Assembly: GCA_951394405.1 (NCBI GenBank)
Contig: OX596346.1
Coordinates: 124,001-188,000, forward strand
Length of the DNA stretch: 64,000 nucleotides
From: Coprinellus micaceus
Taxonomy: Eukaryota > Basidiomycota > Agaricomycetes > Agaricales > Psathyrellaceae
Reading direction: 5' to 3'
Shown here: positions 10,863 through 22,202 of the stretch, one piece after another
How positions within the stretch are numbered: position 1 is the first letter of the stretch
Layout: every line of letters starts with the position of its first letter
The notes under the pieces: generated by a model
Database searches by the model: none
What the model saw: only the letters and a program-made list of their open reading frames with translations
What the model was told of the DNA's origin: nothing
Program-made: the position numbers and the translations under genes

Positions 10863-13801
10863 TCACACCCCAAACAAAACCTCACAATCCCGCCACACCC
10901 TCTCCCTCGCTCCACCCCACACCCTCTCCAACCTCCTCACACAATCCTCACAAAACCCTCCATAGACCACCCCCTCGCCTTCATCCCGTGCCCCTCCACT
11001 CCGTCTAGGCCCAACACCCCTTTCCCTCTCCCCACTCGCTGTAAACCCAACACCCCTCAGGCTCTCTCCACCCTGGGGATTGTGACCCCAGTTAAGCGTA
11101 ACGAGGACACCCAAACCCCCAACGACGTCATTCACATGCGCCTCCTGCACCCCGCTCTGTATGACAAGCTTCCGATGGGCTTCACGTGCCGCGAGGGGAT
11201 CCGACCCCGTACACCCTCCCCACTCCCCCTCTTTCTCGTTCCCTCCTCTTCCCACACCCTCGCCCACGCCTCCATCCACGTCTCCGTCTCCCTCATCTCC
11301 ATCTCTGCCCCTAGACCTTCCCCTGCGTTTCGCATTCGGGGAACTTCCCCGCGATCGCGCGGCAAACGCAGCGCAAGGCAAAACCTCCTCGGGGAACTGC
11401 GCCGTCTCCCTCATCCACCGACTCAAAAGCTTCGACCTCGCACTCGTAAGCTTCATATACTCCTTCTGTGTAAGCCTCGGTGCCCTCTCCCCCGCCGTCT
11501 CTGAATCCTCGCCATCACTACCCTCGCCACCCTGCTCAAACATCTCACACTTCACCAGCTCATACATCCCCCTCTTCACCACCCCCTCCAACCCGCACAT
11601 TCGTCCCAGTAAAACAGCCTCCGTCGCACTCACACCCTGCGCTCTGATATCACCCTTCCCCATCCCCACACACCCTTTCCCTGACACAGAACGCGAACCG
11701 GTACCACCGATCGACTCGAGCTCCCCACTCCAGACATCCTCGAACACCTTCTTCGCGTACGCTTCAAAAGAGGGTATGCGGAGGAGGTGAGACGCTCGGA
11801 GGAGGGAGGCGATGTGTGGGAGAGGAGGTGGGTTGTAGATGAACGTCCTATAGAGTGGGTAGGTTCGGTTAGTACGTGTAGTGATTATGATTAGGCCGGA
11901 GGTTTGGGAGAAGTGAGAACACGAGAATATGAGAATACGACGAAGGGGCAGAACCGCGGGACGTGAAACTTTGCGGGATGACGTGAAGTGACGAAGAGAT
12001 GAAGAAGAGACGAAGAGATGAAGACGGGAAGACAGGAAGAGACACGTACACGACTCCATCCATCGCATCAAGGAACCCCTCCCAATCCTCCCTCGCGATC
12101 CCCACCCCGTCCAGCCTCACAAGCGGAGTCCCGTCCTCTTCGTACTCCACACACGGCCCCTTCCTCCTTCCCTCTTTCTGTTCCATTTTACCCTTCCCTT
12201 CCCCTTTCGCGCTCTCTTTCTGTTTGGCTTTACCCTTACCCTTACCCTTCCCTTTTTCATCCCTCCAACCGCCTACGCCTCCCTCCTCCAAAACGTCCCT
12301 CAAAACCCCCGAAACCCCCACCATCCGACTCCGATGGAGCCTATACCGCACACCCCCCAGCTGAACAAGGAGCGACCCATCGAGGTGCCAGTGCACGGGG
12401 TGTTTGGTGTACGATTCAGTGGGTTTGAGTTGGGTGTACGATTCAGTGGGTGTGGGTTTGGTGCTCGATTCGGTGGACTTGGGTTTGGTCTTCGCCTTGG
12501 TCTTCATTTTCACTGGCGTTGGGGAAAGACGAGGACGACTGCTGGGACGCGATGCACCGAGGACAGGGTTAGGCTTCCTTGAGCCCGAGCTCGGTACCGG
12601 GACGACGGGTTTGGCTGTCAATTTCGATTTCGATTTCGGTACTGACGAGGGCGCAGGGACGGATCTCGCCGTCGAGCGTTCCCTGCCCGCAGAGGTTTTG
12701 GGAGCCTCGACCTTCGCGTCCGCGAATTTCGAGGTAGGGAATAGAGTGCGAGAGGATGAAGATGCGGGTCGAGTGGGAGTGGGAGCGGGGGGAGGACCAG
12801 AAATCCCACCAGCGGGGCAAGGAACGGGGGAAGGGATGATTTTACGTTTCTTGAACCTCAGAGTCTTGAGTCTCCCATCGCCCGTCGCTCTGTCCTCGAC
12901 GTCCACGGAGAGCTTGCGTTTTTGAGAGGCGTTCGGGGGGATAGTGCTAGGAGGTAGGGGCATAGTACTAGGAGGCAGTGGGGGCGTAGAATGTTGTAGT
13001 CGACGCCCGGGGCGTGTGAGGAGGTCAGAGTCGACGACATCGTCATCGTCGCCTCCAGGCTCTTGTTGTTCGGAAGGTCGTTCGTACGGGACGGCGTCGT
13101 GGTCCCCGGCCTCGCATTTGACTCTAACTTGAGCCTGGTTCCGGGGTAGCTCTTGGTCCTCTCGATCTACACAATCCGAAGACGTACATAGCGGTGTTAG
13201 TCCAACGAAAAATGGGAGATGGATGGGGTAAGCGCACCTTTGGACGTAGCCTCGGATGTGTACTCGAGAGGTCGGTCCTCCGGTTCCTCTTCTTTCACTG
13301 AGAACGCCGTCAGTGAGTAACCGCACTCGATAGGGGGGGAAGGGGGCAGGCGCACTGTTCGTAAGCTCTTCGTCGACGTACATATCACTCCCTGAATCCC
13401 CCCCTCCGTCGTCTCCCGCCTCTTTAAGTTCTTCCTCGCTCCTTCTTCTCTCTGCGCTACGTCCCCCTTCCCCCAGGAGATCCCGCCCAACCGGGGAGCT
13501 GCTAAACGGTCGCGCCTGGCTCAAAATCGGCGAGAGCACCGGTAATCCCGCTTCGTCTTCGCTATCTTCCTCGAGCGCGGGCGGGGAGGGTAAGTTCCTC
13601 GCTTCGATGCGTGGAACGGAAGAATCGAGGAAGTGGGCGGGGAGGTCGGAGCAGAGGCGTTCGCAGGGGAGGTACACGCCCAGACCGAGGTATTCGTTAT
13701 CTATGAGTGCTTGCTTTACTTTATGTCAGTACACGCTTGAAATACAGAAAAAAGGGGGGAGGACTGACGACGCAGTTTACGCAGTCCCCGCAACCGTCCA
13801 T
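10863..13801 (-). CDS. BTB/POZ-domain protein with long disordered N-terminal region (copy 1)
   Basis: The BTB domain starts at HWHLDGSLLVQLGGVRYRLH and runs through RSRMVGVSGVLRDVL, a Lys/Gly/Glu-rich insert and TPLVRLDGVGIAREDWEGFL, ending in DAMDGVV. The adjoining intron (about 12050-11852) splits a GTG valine codon exactly as in the paralog at 18709-22202. The last exon holds a helical region (HIASLLRASHLLRIPSFEAY), SATEAVLLGRMCGLEG, RSKLLSRWMRETAQFPEEVL, and a C-terminal CEDCVRRLERVW...CEVLFGV. Upstream are Pro/Ser/Lys-rich disordered segments with PTESYTK repeats and an acidic PPALEEDSEDEAGLP patch. The start is uncertain. I favour the ATG at 13801 (MDGCGDCVNC), spliced to QALIDNEYLGLG. 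BTB proteins of this class usually mediate dimerisation or Cullin-3 binding. Confidence 0.65.
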
Positions 13802-14009
13802 CGATACAACGGGCGGCAGAGAATCGACAATAATGAACTGGGAGATGGATTTGAACCTACTCCTGGGTAGCGAAAACGGAGATGAGGCGCCAAGCACGGG
13901 GAGGAATGCCACAGCTCAGCAGACGCGTCGACGCGTCCATTAATTTCAGTTCAGGCTCCGGCGTCGGCGATTGCCGAGCCCCTGTCTTTCCGAGCCTTCC
14001 ATCCAACGA

Positions 14010-14016
14010 CTCGGAA
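14010..14016. repeat. Target-site duplication CTCGGAA beside element copy A
   Basis: These seven bases directly precede the left end (CAAAAGCCCGATGG) of element copy A. They are not repeated at A's own right end (CGACATT at 15395-15401). Their partner is the reverse complement TTCCGAG at 33262-33268, next to copy B's left end. The mismatch at A's own ends is a key piece of evidence for the inversion. Confidence 0.75.
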
Positions 14017-15394
14017 CAAAAGCCCGATGGCATTTGATTAAATGATCCACTGTTACACGGGGGCCAAGAATTAAATGTGTCGTGTTTAAACGACTGCGTT
14101 TAAACACTGTTGCGCGTAACGCGCACATCCGCCAGACGCTAGTGCTTTGCTACCATTTAAACAGTAGTTGAATGAGTTCCGACGCGGAGAACGTTGTCCC
14201 ACCGCCCGCGCCATTTAAACACCACACGCCACTGTTCAACACATCGCTGGCGTTTGATTAGATTGGGTGGATTGGGAATGAATTATACTTGATTAAACAC
14301 AAGCTAAACAGCTCTATGGAAAGCTACGTACGGGTAGTAGGTACAATTAAATACGGCGAGCTCGAGCATTTAAACGGTCGCCCAAACCTCGAGCTCGTTC
14401 GATCAGGTGGAACCCCTGAGCGGACTGAGCCGAAAAGCGAGAGGACCTAGCAATGGACGGCAGTGGACCAGCGTCAGCACAACCCCTGCGCCCGCGGCGA
14501 GGAGGGATTGCGGGATGCAACCGTCAAAGACACGGTGCCAAGATGAGTGTTGAGCTTGTTTAATCAGGTGGGAGCCCTGTTTAAACGGAGCTCGAATACC
14601 CCTGATGGCCCCAAGTCCCGCCGACGCCAACCCAAAGGCCGACGCGCCTTTCCCTGCAAAGCCCCTCGACACCAAGTCCGGTGGTGGTGGTCGAGGGAAG
14701 AGAGGGGATGAGGTCTTTGGTAGAAAGGCACGGACTTATATACCCCCTCGGTATTTGGCCGATCCAAACAGTCGCGTCGCGTTGCGAAATCACGAGGCGA
14801 CTTCGTTGAACGAAAACAAACACGGTTAAGCATGGCACGCTCGGCCAAGCTTTAGCCGGTGATAAATATGGGGGACATCGTGTGTCCACTCGCACTTCTC
14901 TTTCTTCCCTCCCTCGCTGTGCCGGCAGTGGAGGAGGGAACTTGGAGAATGTCGGCGACTTCGCCCTCGCTGCCGGCAGTGAGGGGAGGGTAGTGGTGAT
15001 GCGCGAGATAGGGGTTCGAGCTCCGATTTAATCAGTGATTAATCGGCCTTCGCATCCTGACTCGCGCTGAGGCCCTATCGTCACGCCACGTCCACTTCGT
15101 GTACTTAACCGAGAGGCTGCCAGTCCTTTAGATACGTACCTATATGTAATAAAATTCACCCTTCAATTCACGCAAATCTCGCTCCCTCTGCGCACGCGAA
15201 CGTTTAAACAGTTGGTGGTAATTAAATCGTGTGGTACAGACCACCGTTCAGTGAAGCCTTGTGAGGTTACGCATAAGAGCTACCACACAAACCAATGGTT
15301 CAAGGATTTAAATACAAGGATTTAAATGCGACACACTTAATTGTTGGCTGCCGTGTAACAGGGGATCATTTAAACAAATCCCATCGGGTTACAG
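14017..15394. mobile_element. 1,378-bp non-autonomous TIR element, copy A
   Basis: The left end CAAAAGCCCGATGGCATTTG and the reverse complement of the right end, CTGTAACCCGATGGGATTTG, open terminal inverted repeats of about 66 bp at roughly 80 percent identity. Both run through TTAAATGATCC-CTGTTACACGG and GCCAA-AATTAA-TGTGTCG. The inside holds no credible gene and has more than ten TTTAAA cores (GTTTAAAC, ATTTAAAT and similar). The 7-bp target duplications (possibly 8 with a mismatch) and ends starting with C suggest a hAT-type non-autonomous element, but no transposase is recognisable. Copy B (33269-57813, minus its nested inserts) has exactly the same length, and by eye is essentially identical in opposite orientation. 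Confidence 0.85.
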
Positions 15395-16079
15395 CGACAT
15401 TACTCCCAGGTTGATCCCGGGCTCTCGCTGGGATCCTCTGGATGCCGAAGCATGGGGGGTCTTATTACTCCTCCTCACCGTCCAAGCGTGGACGACATCC
15501 ATCGCCGCATTAGCATTCACCAGACTTCGGAGCATCGATACCATTAGCCCCGAGTCTGCGGGATCCGTGGTATCTCACCCAAAGATCCCAGTAACCCAAA
15601 CTCAAGCGAAACTGACCCACTCGGTCGTGCTGCTCGCTCTCTTACTCCCACTCATGGTGGAAGGGAACATTCATCTCTTCCGTCTGCTTCTTATCACCCT
15701 TATCCTCGACTTCGCGTTCCTCCTTGCCATCGACGTTCGCGTGGTCTTGCGACGCTCGAGAACCGAACCCCTCCCACAGGAGGATACCGCCGAATTCACC
15801 TCGTATCTCCTCCGCCGAATCCTCTTTCTTCTGATCTCCGCATGCACATTCCTCCTCGCGCTCACTTGGGTGGCGTGGTCGATTCTCACTGTCATCGCAG
15901 CAACACTGAGCATGGTGAGGGACACCTTCCCAGATTGGGACGTTTCACACTTGCCGATTCCCGAGCGTGGTTGGGAGACATGGGTCTGGTTGGAAGCGGG
16001 GGTGGATCTGTGGCAGGGATGCACCTTGGGGACAGCCGCGCTACACTCCTGGATGGAGTCGCGTGGGGGAGCGTACTGA
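15395..16079 (+). pseudogene. C-terminal half of membrane protein gene, severed at element copy A
   Basis: The coding sequence runs from the CGACATT target duplication through ITPRLIPGSRWDPLDAEAWG to a stop at 16079. It matches the second half of the intact protein at 4025-5236: the VQAWTTSIAALAFTRLRS helix, a long HSVVLLALLLPLMVEGNIHL hairpin and the PERGWETWVWLEAGVDLWQG signature. There is no start codon. Its missing N-terminal half is at 57814-58356 on the other strand. Joined after GAC ATT, the two give one continuous frame of about 406 codons, against 403 residues in the intact paralog. The in-frame join and the shared CGACATT argue that this was one gene interrupted by the element. Confidence 0.85.
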
Positions 16080-16801
16080 AGACCTTATAACCTCAAGAAT
16101 TGTGAAATGGGTGTGCGTGTACTTTGAACTGGACGTACCATACTTACGATGAAAGTCGATAAGGATACCACGTGTTACATGGATCCATGGACGGGGACAG
16201 ATCATTTCCTCCAGCCCCAAGGGCAACAAAACAACTGGATCCTGCTGTACCCTGACATCGATCACCCGTAGATCTCTCAACCTCTCTTTGGTCCCGTCCC
16301 TCGAGACCTGTGGCCTCTTCCAGACGTACAGTGCCTGTAACGGTGAGTGCTTTGATCTGGATTATGTGGTCGGTCTTGGCGTGACGACTTGATTGTTTGC
16401 CATAATCAAAGCTACACGACCTGTACCCCGATCTTCTTAATGACTGTTCAGATAGGTCGGCGGACGTTTCTCTGGGAACGTCTCCTTTTGACCTCCATGT
16501 TCTTACTCCAGACTTGGGTTCAACGGACGAGTAAGACTTGCGGGCCTTTGAATGAGCTGACCTTGAGCATCGTTGATGATGCGCTTTGACCTAAGCACCA
16601 GGGAGGAATTTCATTGTATCTCAAAGGGCTATGAACACTCATTCAGGCTCGTATGGGAAGAGTCTACGGTTTGATCACTCCCGGCACTCAAAGCAACTGC
16701 AATGAAAGCAGCCGTTCCGTATAAAATGGTCGTTCCCCCCCGTCTCCGTTCTCCAGATCGCCCTGCTTATCATTCCTCCCTCTTGAGCCCCTCGAATCGC
16801 A
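16080..16801. other. Intergenic, no gene seen
   Basis: This holds the 3' flank of the severed membrane gene and the 5' flank of the second cyclin-like gene. Short frames only, with no repeat noticed. Confidence 0.45.
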
Positions 16802-18157
16802 ATGAATTCTCAACCACCAATTTACCACCCTCCCGCCCGAAACCCCTCGAGCTCAGCCCGCGCCTCGGCGCTCTGCAGCTGGTACCTCCGCTCTCTCCCC
16901 TTCGGGACGCACAAGGATCGCCTTGTCGCTCCTGGCGCTGACATCCTCGGACTGCCCAACGACCGTCCAGATGATACACTCTACCGTGCCTTCATGTACC
17001 TCGAACGCTACACGGAGTATGTCGAGGACAAGAGGGACCAGTTCGGGCCCAAAGCGAAGGATAAGATGGACGAACTTCCCTTGGTGCTTTGTTTTATCCT
17101 GGCACTTGAGCTCGCAATCGTACAGGTCGGACCCTTGTCGCCCTCGGAATTGGAGGTGAAGGCCGGAGTTGTTCTGAGCCGTTCACCTGACTTTGGTAAG
17201 TACGGCTTCGCAGAGCCGGAGACATGTTTGTTTCATAGTCCTCCCGGTGAGACATCAATCCCCACTCGGAACGAGGCTGTCCGAAAGGTCAAAGTGTACC
17301 CCCAAAGCGACTTTCTACCCTGCGGTCCCCAAGTCTGCACAAGGGGGATGAACATACTCTTGAGATACTTCGAGCTTAACGTCATTCAGAACTCTAACCC
17401 AGACTCCGGCGACGAAGAACGGGCCTTCACGCAATTCAAAATCCAACTCCTCAGGCAGGACTATATCGCAAAGGTATGTACCGCATACCTCAAGACATTC
17501 AACTTCAGCGTCAAAAACATATTTCCGGCAACGCCCTGGGACCGCGTCGCAGTCATGCACAGCGAGACCGAGTGGCCTTGGACGATGTACGGTGGGGCTC
17601 TGTTCCTCCTGAACAGGTACCGACTTTCACCGCACTACGCCGACGGCGACGTGCTGCGGGACGTCGGCGTGGACTTGGTGTTCTACGCTTCGTTCGTGAT
17701 CGCGAGTGCCCTCGTCCGTTCGGAACACCAAGAACGCTGGAGCGCCCGGTACGTCTTTTCGTGTCTGGGATTCCCGCATGCGTATGAGGAGAGGACGAGA
17801 CGCAAGGTATGTAAGAAGCACATTGAGGCGGAGAAGGCGAGGGCGAAAGCCAAGCGGGAAGGGCGGAAGGATAAACGGAAGAGGGAGGAAGACGGGGAAG
17901 GTAGGCGGAGCAAACACATCATCATCTCCCCTGGGCCAGTGACCAGCGGGATAAGCGCTGGCGAGTACATGGGGTGCGATGAAGGCGTCGTATGCACGCA
18001 CGGAATGGTAAGGTTGAAGGACTATATGCTTGCGGTGGTGTTCAAGTGGGACGTAGACGTCCACCTGGAACCCGAGAGGTCAGATTTTCTGGAGTTCGAG
18101 AAGGACGTGAAGCAGCGGTTTGGGTATGGGGTGATGCTTGGACAGACTATCCCCTAG
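16802..18157 (+). CDS. Cyclin-fold-like protein with two internal repeats (paralog 2)
   Basis: This is an intronless 451-codon frame, a clear paralog of 901-2268. Repeat 1 has CSWYLRSLPFG, YRAFMYLERYTEYVED, LPLVLCFILALELA and the CLFH pair. Repeat 2 has VCTAYLKTFNFS, GALFLLNRYRLSPHYADGD, VDLVFYASFVIASALV, SCLGFPHAYEERTRR and VCKKH. Both paralogs share P-Q-x2-FLPC-x3-VCT between the repeats and a C-terminal CDEG-VCTHGMVRLKDYMLA-VFKW. A very basic stretch (near residues 340-370) precedes the C-terminal block and could be a nuclear signal. I call it cyclin-like only from the helix pattern. The ATG at 16802 is the first in frame. Confidence 0.7.
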   Translation: MNSQPPIYHPPARNPSSSARASALCSWYLRSLPFGTHKDRLVAPGADILGLPNDRPDDTLYRAFMYLERYTEYVEDKRDQFGPKAKDKMDELPLVLCFILALELAIVQVGPLSPSELEVKAGVVLSRSPDFGKYGFAEPETCLFHSPPGETSIPTRNEAVRKVKVYPQSDFLPCGPQVCTRGMNILLRYFELNVIQNSNPDSGDEERAFTQFKIQLLRQDYIAKVCTAYLKTFNFSVKNIFPATPWDRVAVMHSETEWPWTMYGGALFLLNRYRLSPHYADGDVLRDVGVDLVFYASFVIASALVRSEHQERWSARYVFSCLGFPHAYEERTRRKVCKKHIEAEKARAKAKREGRKDKRKREEDGEGRRSKHIIISPGPVTSGISAGEYMGCDEGVVCTHGMVRLKDYMLAVVFKWDVDVHLEPERSDFLEFEKDVKQRFGYGVMLGQTIP

Positions 18158-18708
18158 TCTGTTAGGCTGTGGGACCTCGTGCGTATGTACTGGTATCTCG
18201 TTTTGTATAGATGTCGGTCTCTCCACCGTCCCACGTTCGAAGGATAGTCCGATCCGTGTATTTAAGCGCCCAGATGACGTCTCTCCCATTAATTGATACT
18301 CGTATCGAGCAGGCTTACAATCAAGCGAAAAAGACGAACCCATCGTCTCGAATTAACCCGCAGAGCGAGCACACAGTAACCTAAAACTAACGAAGCCGAA
18401 TACAAGGTAGACTAAAACTAACAAAGTCGAGTACGAGGTAGAGTACGACTAGTAAAGCTAGTAAAGCGAACGAAGGAGAGTACGAAGTAATAGTGTAAAG
18501 TTCCTCAACCGAGAAGAGTGCGAAGTAGCAAGTAGCGTAAAGCTAAGAGAAATCTGTAATAGCGTAAGAATAACGATAATCTGAGGGTCTATTATAGACC
18601 CCACCCGCTCTCGAACAAATCCCAATCCCAATCCGTTCTCGTCCCCAACCCAATCCCAATCCGTCCTCTGATAAAGCCCCACCAAACCCTCTCTCAACCC
18701 CAAACAAC
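18158..18708. other. Intergenic with degenerate short purine-rich repeats
   Basis: Around 18365-18500 the sequence repeats loosely around ACTAACRAAGYCGARTACRAGGTAGA. I see no gene. It lies between convergent genes. Confidence 0.4.
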
Positions 18709-21700
18709 TCACCCACCCCTCATCGGAGTCACCCCAAACAACCCCTCACACTCCTCCCACACCTCCCTCCTCACCCTCTCCCACCGCTCCCTCATCCGCC
18801 GCACACACGCATCGCAGAACTCTCCGTAGTACACCTCTTCCTCCTCTTCCTCTTCCTCCTCTCCCTCTTTCTCCTTCCCCTCCCTCTCAACACCGGTCCC
18901 TCTGCCTCCACTCCCCCTCTTATCATCTTTAGACATCTCACGAGACCCGTTCGACGTCTTAACAGGTGACCGACCCCCGGGGGGCCGCCACCCCCACCTC
19001 AACCCCCTTAACACCTCCAACCCCCCAACCACATCCCTCACCCACGCCTCCTGCACCCCGCTCTGCACCACAAGCCGCCGGTGCGCCTCCCGCGCCGCGC
19101 TCGCGCTCGACGCTGTGCACGTGTACCAGTTCTCCTCTCCGTCGTCTTCTTCATTATTGTCTTGCTTTGCCCCGTTTTTGTCTTGCTTTGCCCCATTTTC
19201 GTCGTGGCCGCCTGGTACAGCCCGACGAGAACCGCAACGCTCGTCGTCGTGGGATATACTGTCAGATAGGTGACTAGGCCGATTAGCGAGCGCGTCGGGA
19301 CATGGTAAGAGTTCCTCCGGGAACTGCGCGGTCTCGCGCATCCAGAGCGAGACGAGCTTGGAGCGCGCGAGTGTGAGCCGGGTGAAGTCTTTCGTGGGGA
19401 GGGTCCATTTTCTTCGTTTTGGGTTTGGGTGTTTGGAGTGTTCTCGGTGGGCTCTGGGTCCTCGTTGAGCTGTGGGGATCGTGTTCTTCGTAGACTTGCT
19501 ATGGGTTTTGCGGTGTGATGAGGAGGAAGTGTTCCGTGAGACCTTGGACTTGCGACGGGTGGAAGGAGTGATCATCTCGATATCAGAGTCGATGACGATC
19601 ACGCTCATCGCGTCGTCACTTTCTCCTCCTCCTCCTTCCCCATCTTCCCCTCCTTCCTCCTCGCTCTCACCTCCACCCCATTCCCCTTCCTCATCCCCAT
19701 TCTCCCAACCCTCACTATCCCCTTCACCCTCTTCACTACCTTCCCCACCAGACTCACCACCAGACCCAGACCCCTGCTCAAACGTCACACTCCTACTCAA
19801 CTCCCACATCCCCCTCTTCACCAGCCCAGGCAGCCCACACATCCGGCCGGTCGCCACGGCTTCGGTTGCGGACATACCACCCTTCGGTCGCTTTCTTTTC
19901 CCGAGTTTGGGGGTGGGGGTCGAAGTCGCTTTGCCATTCCCCTTCGCCCCACCATCCATCGCTCTCCCTTTTCCTTTCCTATCCTCCCCCTTCCTCTTCT
20001 CACTCCCCAAACCACCCCCACCCCCACCCATATTCCCACCCGCTGAGAGATCCCCCAACGCATCCCCCCAAACCTCGCCCACCGCCCTCCCCGCCCACGC
20101 CCTAAACTCCTCCGCACCCAACAGGTGCGCCGCGCGGAGGACGGACGCGAGTGTGGATGGGGCGGGTGGGGTGTGGGTGTATGACCTGTGTGGGGAGGGG
20201 GGTTAGTGTGTGTTTGGTGAAGGAGTGGGGTGAGGTGAAATAAAGGGGGGGAAGGGAAGAAACCACTCACACAACCCCATCCAAAGCCCACACCAACGCC
20301 TCCCAATCCCGCCCATCCACGACTCCATCCAGCCTCACAAGCGGTAGGGCTCCCTCTCCCTCCCCTTCCCATTCTACCTCCGTCTTCCCTCCTCCTCCTT
20401 CCCCGTTATATCGCCCTCGTCTCGCGTTCGACCCCCTCGCAGGCTCCAAGAGCTCTCGAAAATACGTCGACACCCTAACCATCCGACTCCGATGCAGCTT
20501 ATACCGCACCCCGTCCACCTGGACGAGGATCGAGCCGTCGAGGTACCAGTGCATCGGGTGTTTCGTGTATCTCTCGGCGAGTTTCGCGGGTTTCGTAGGG
20601 TGCTCCGTGTAAGTTTCTTTCGGCTTGGTGCTCGAGCTGCTCGAGCTCCCAGGTTTCGCAGGATTCGTACCCGACGCCGTCGTAGAGGCTTTGGTCAGCG
20701 GCACCCTCGATATAAAGGTTTTCGCAGCACTCGACGCCCACACGGTGGGTTCCGACGTGGAAGCCTGCGTACTCGACGTCGTCTTCGATATCCTCGCAGA
20801 ATACTTCGACAGTGACGAGCCGAACGTGGGCCTCAACGTCCTCACGCTCTCCTTCGTAAAGAGGGGTCGGTGGGCTCCCCGTCTCTCCGTCGGCCTGGGT
20901 TGTGGTTTTGGTATGGGCCGTGCTCTCGCGGTCGAGGCAGATACGGGAGGTGGTGGCGGAGGGACGCTCGAAGCGGGCGTTATGGATGCGGGGCGTGAAG
21001 CTGACGCGGATGAAGTAGCAGTGGTAGACGTTGAGGTCTGCGTGGACGCACGTGGGATCGGGGGTGAGGCGGAAGGTGGGATCGGGGGTGAGGGAGACGC
21101 GCCCTGTCCACGATCCTCGACGTTCTTCTGGGTTTTCGAAGTCGTCAACGGTTTCGGCTTCTTACTAACGGACTTGTGCCCCTCATCATCGTGCTCCCCA
21201 TCGTCTTCGAGCGAAGAGGACCGCTTCCGCTTCTTCGAAGAAGCAGGCTTGAAGGGAGAGGGAGAACGTTGAGACGAGAGGAGTTCGTCGACTTCTTCGG
21301 AGTCTTCGTCGTCACCCCCTTGGTTAGGAGGGTGAGGTGAAGGTGAATGTGAAGGTGAGGCGAGGGGCGAGGTGTGAGCGGGGAGAGGGGTGTGGAGTGT
21401 GGCGACTTCTTCGTCGTTTATAGGTGGAGCGTAGGGGAAGGGAGGATGGGTGGGGGTTGGGGGATCTAGTGTTGAGTAAGGGAGATGAAGGGGTGATTCG
21501 ATAGCGAGAGGTTAGAATTCGAAAAAGAGAAGAAAGAGAGCGGGGCATACCTTGTTCGTCGGGGTAATCGAGGTACATATCGTCCTCCTCCGGTTCATCT
21601 TTCACCTTCACCTCGTCCCTCTTTGCCTCAGCCCTGCCCTTACCCTTCCTATTGCGTTTCCTCTCACTCGCACGCGTTCCTTTCTCTCTTCCATTCCCAC

Positions 21701-22202
21701 CTCCACCTCTCACATCCTCCCTCACCGCTCTCCCACCTCCACTCCGAATCGGCTCCCCCTCCATCCCTCCACCGCGAATCGGCTCGCGCATCTGACTCAT
21801 AATCTGCGTCAACGCCGGCAACCCGTCCTCCCCATCGCTGTCCTCCTCGAGCTCCGGCGGCTCGGGGAGGTCGCGCATCTCGAGCGGGGGGAGGGGAGGG
21901 GAGAGGGTCAGTGGGAAGGATGCCGGGGCTGGCGTTGAATTTCGGCTTGCGTCTGACGCTGGCGCTTGGGCCGCCGAGGGAGAGGCAGATGAACCATGCG
22001 TTTGGGACGTGGATGATGAAGGGGAGGCGGAAGGGGGAGGTTGCTGGGGACCAGGATCAGCGGGTTGAGCCTGAGCAGGGGTACGAGTGCGGAGTGCGTC
22101 GGAGGATTGGGTTGGTGGGGGAGGGGTATCCACGGGCGATCGGCATCCCTGGCCCGTTCTTGCGATGTCCTGGTAGCTGAGGTCCTGAGGGAAGTACACC
22201 AT
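18709..22202 (-). CDS. BTB/POZ-domain protein with long disordered regions (copy 2)
   Basis: The BTB domain starts HWYLDGSILVQVDGVRYKLH, then RSRMVRVSTYFRELLEP, a Gly/Arg-rich insert and LPLVRLDGVVDGRDWEALVW. An intron (about 20268-20191) splits the same GTG valine codon as in copy 1. The last exon reads SYTHTPPAPSTLASVLRAAH, SATEAVATGRMCGLPGLVKR, SKLVSLWMRETAQFPEELLP, and ends in CDACVRRMRERW...CEGLFGV. Upstream exons are Ser/Pro/Lys-rich, with the acidic PPELEEDSDGEDGLPALTQI patch also found in copy 1 and an NLS-like KKRKRSSS. One intron lies at about 21551-21467. I start it at the ATG at 22202, but an upstream exon is possible. The same-family pair suggests an old duplication. Confidence 0.65.

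Noticed and set aside
11161..12925. Plus-strand frames opposite the first BTB gene (11161-11790, 11999-12364, 12404-12925)
   Set aside because: They are antisense to exons with a conserved BTB domain and a paralog on the minus strand, and have no domain of their own.
14403..14895. Open frames inside element copy A, repeated at 52471-52823
   Set aside because: They recur only because the element is duplicated. No domain, no codon signal, and the frames are broken by the hAT insertion in copy B.
19472..20206. Long plus-strand frame of Ser/Pro-rich text
   Set aside because: It is the antisense of the BTB gene's last exon. Low-complexity GC-rich coding sequence opens frames on both strands.
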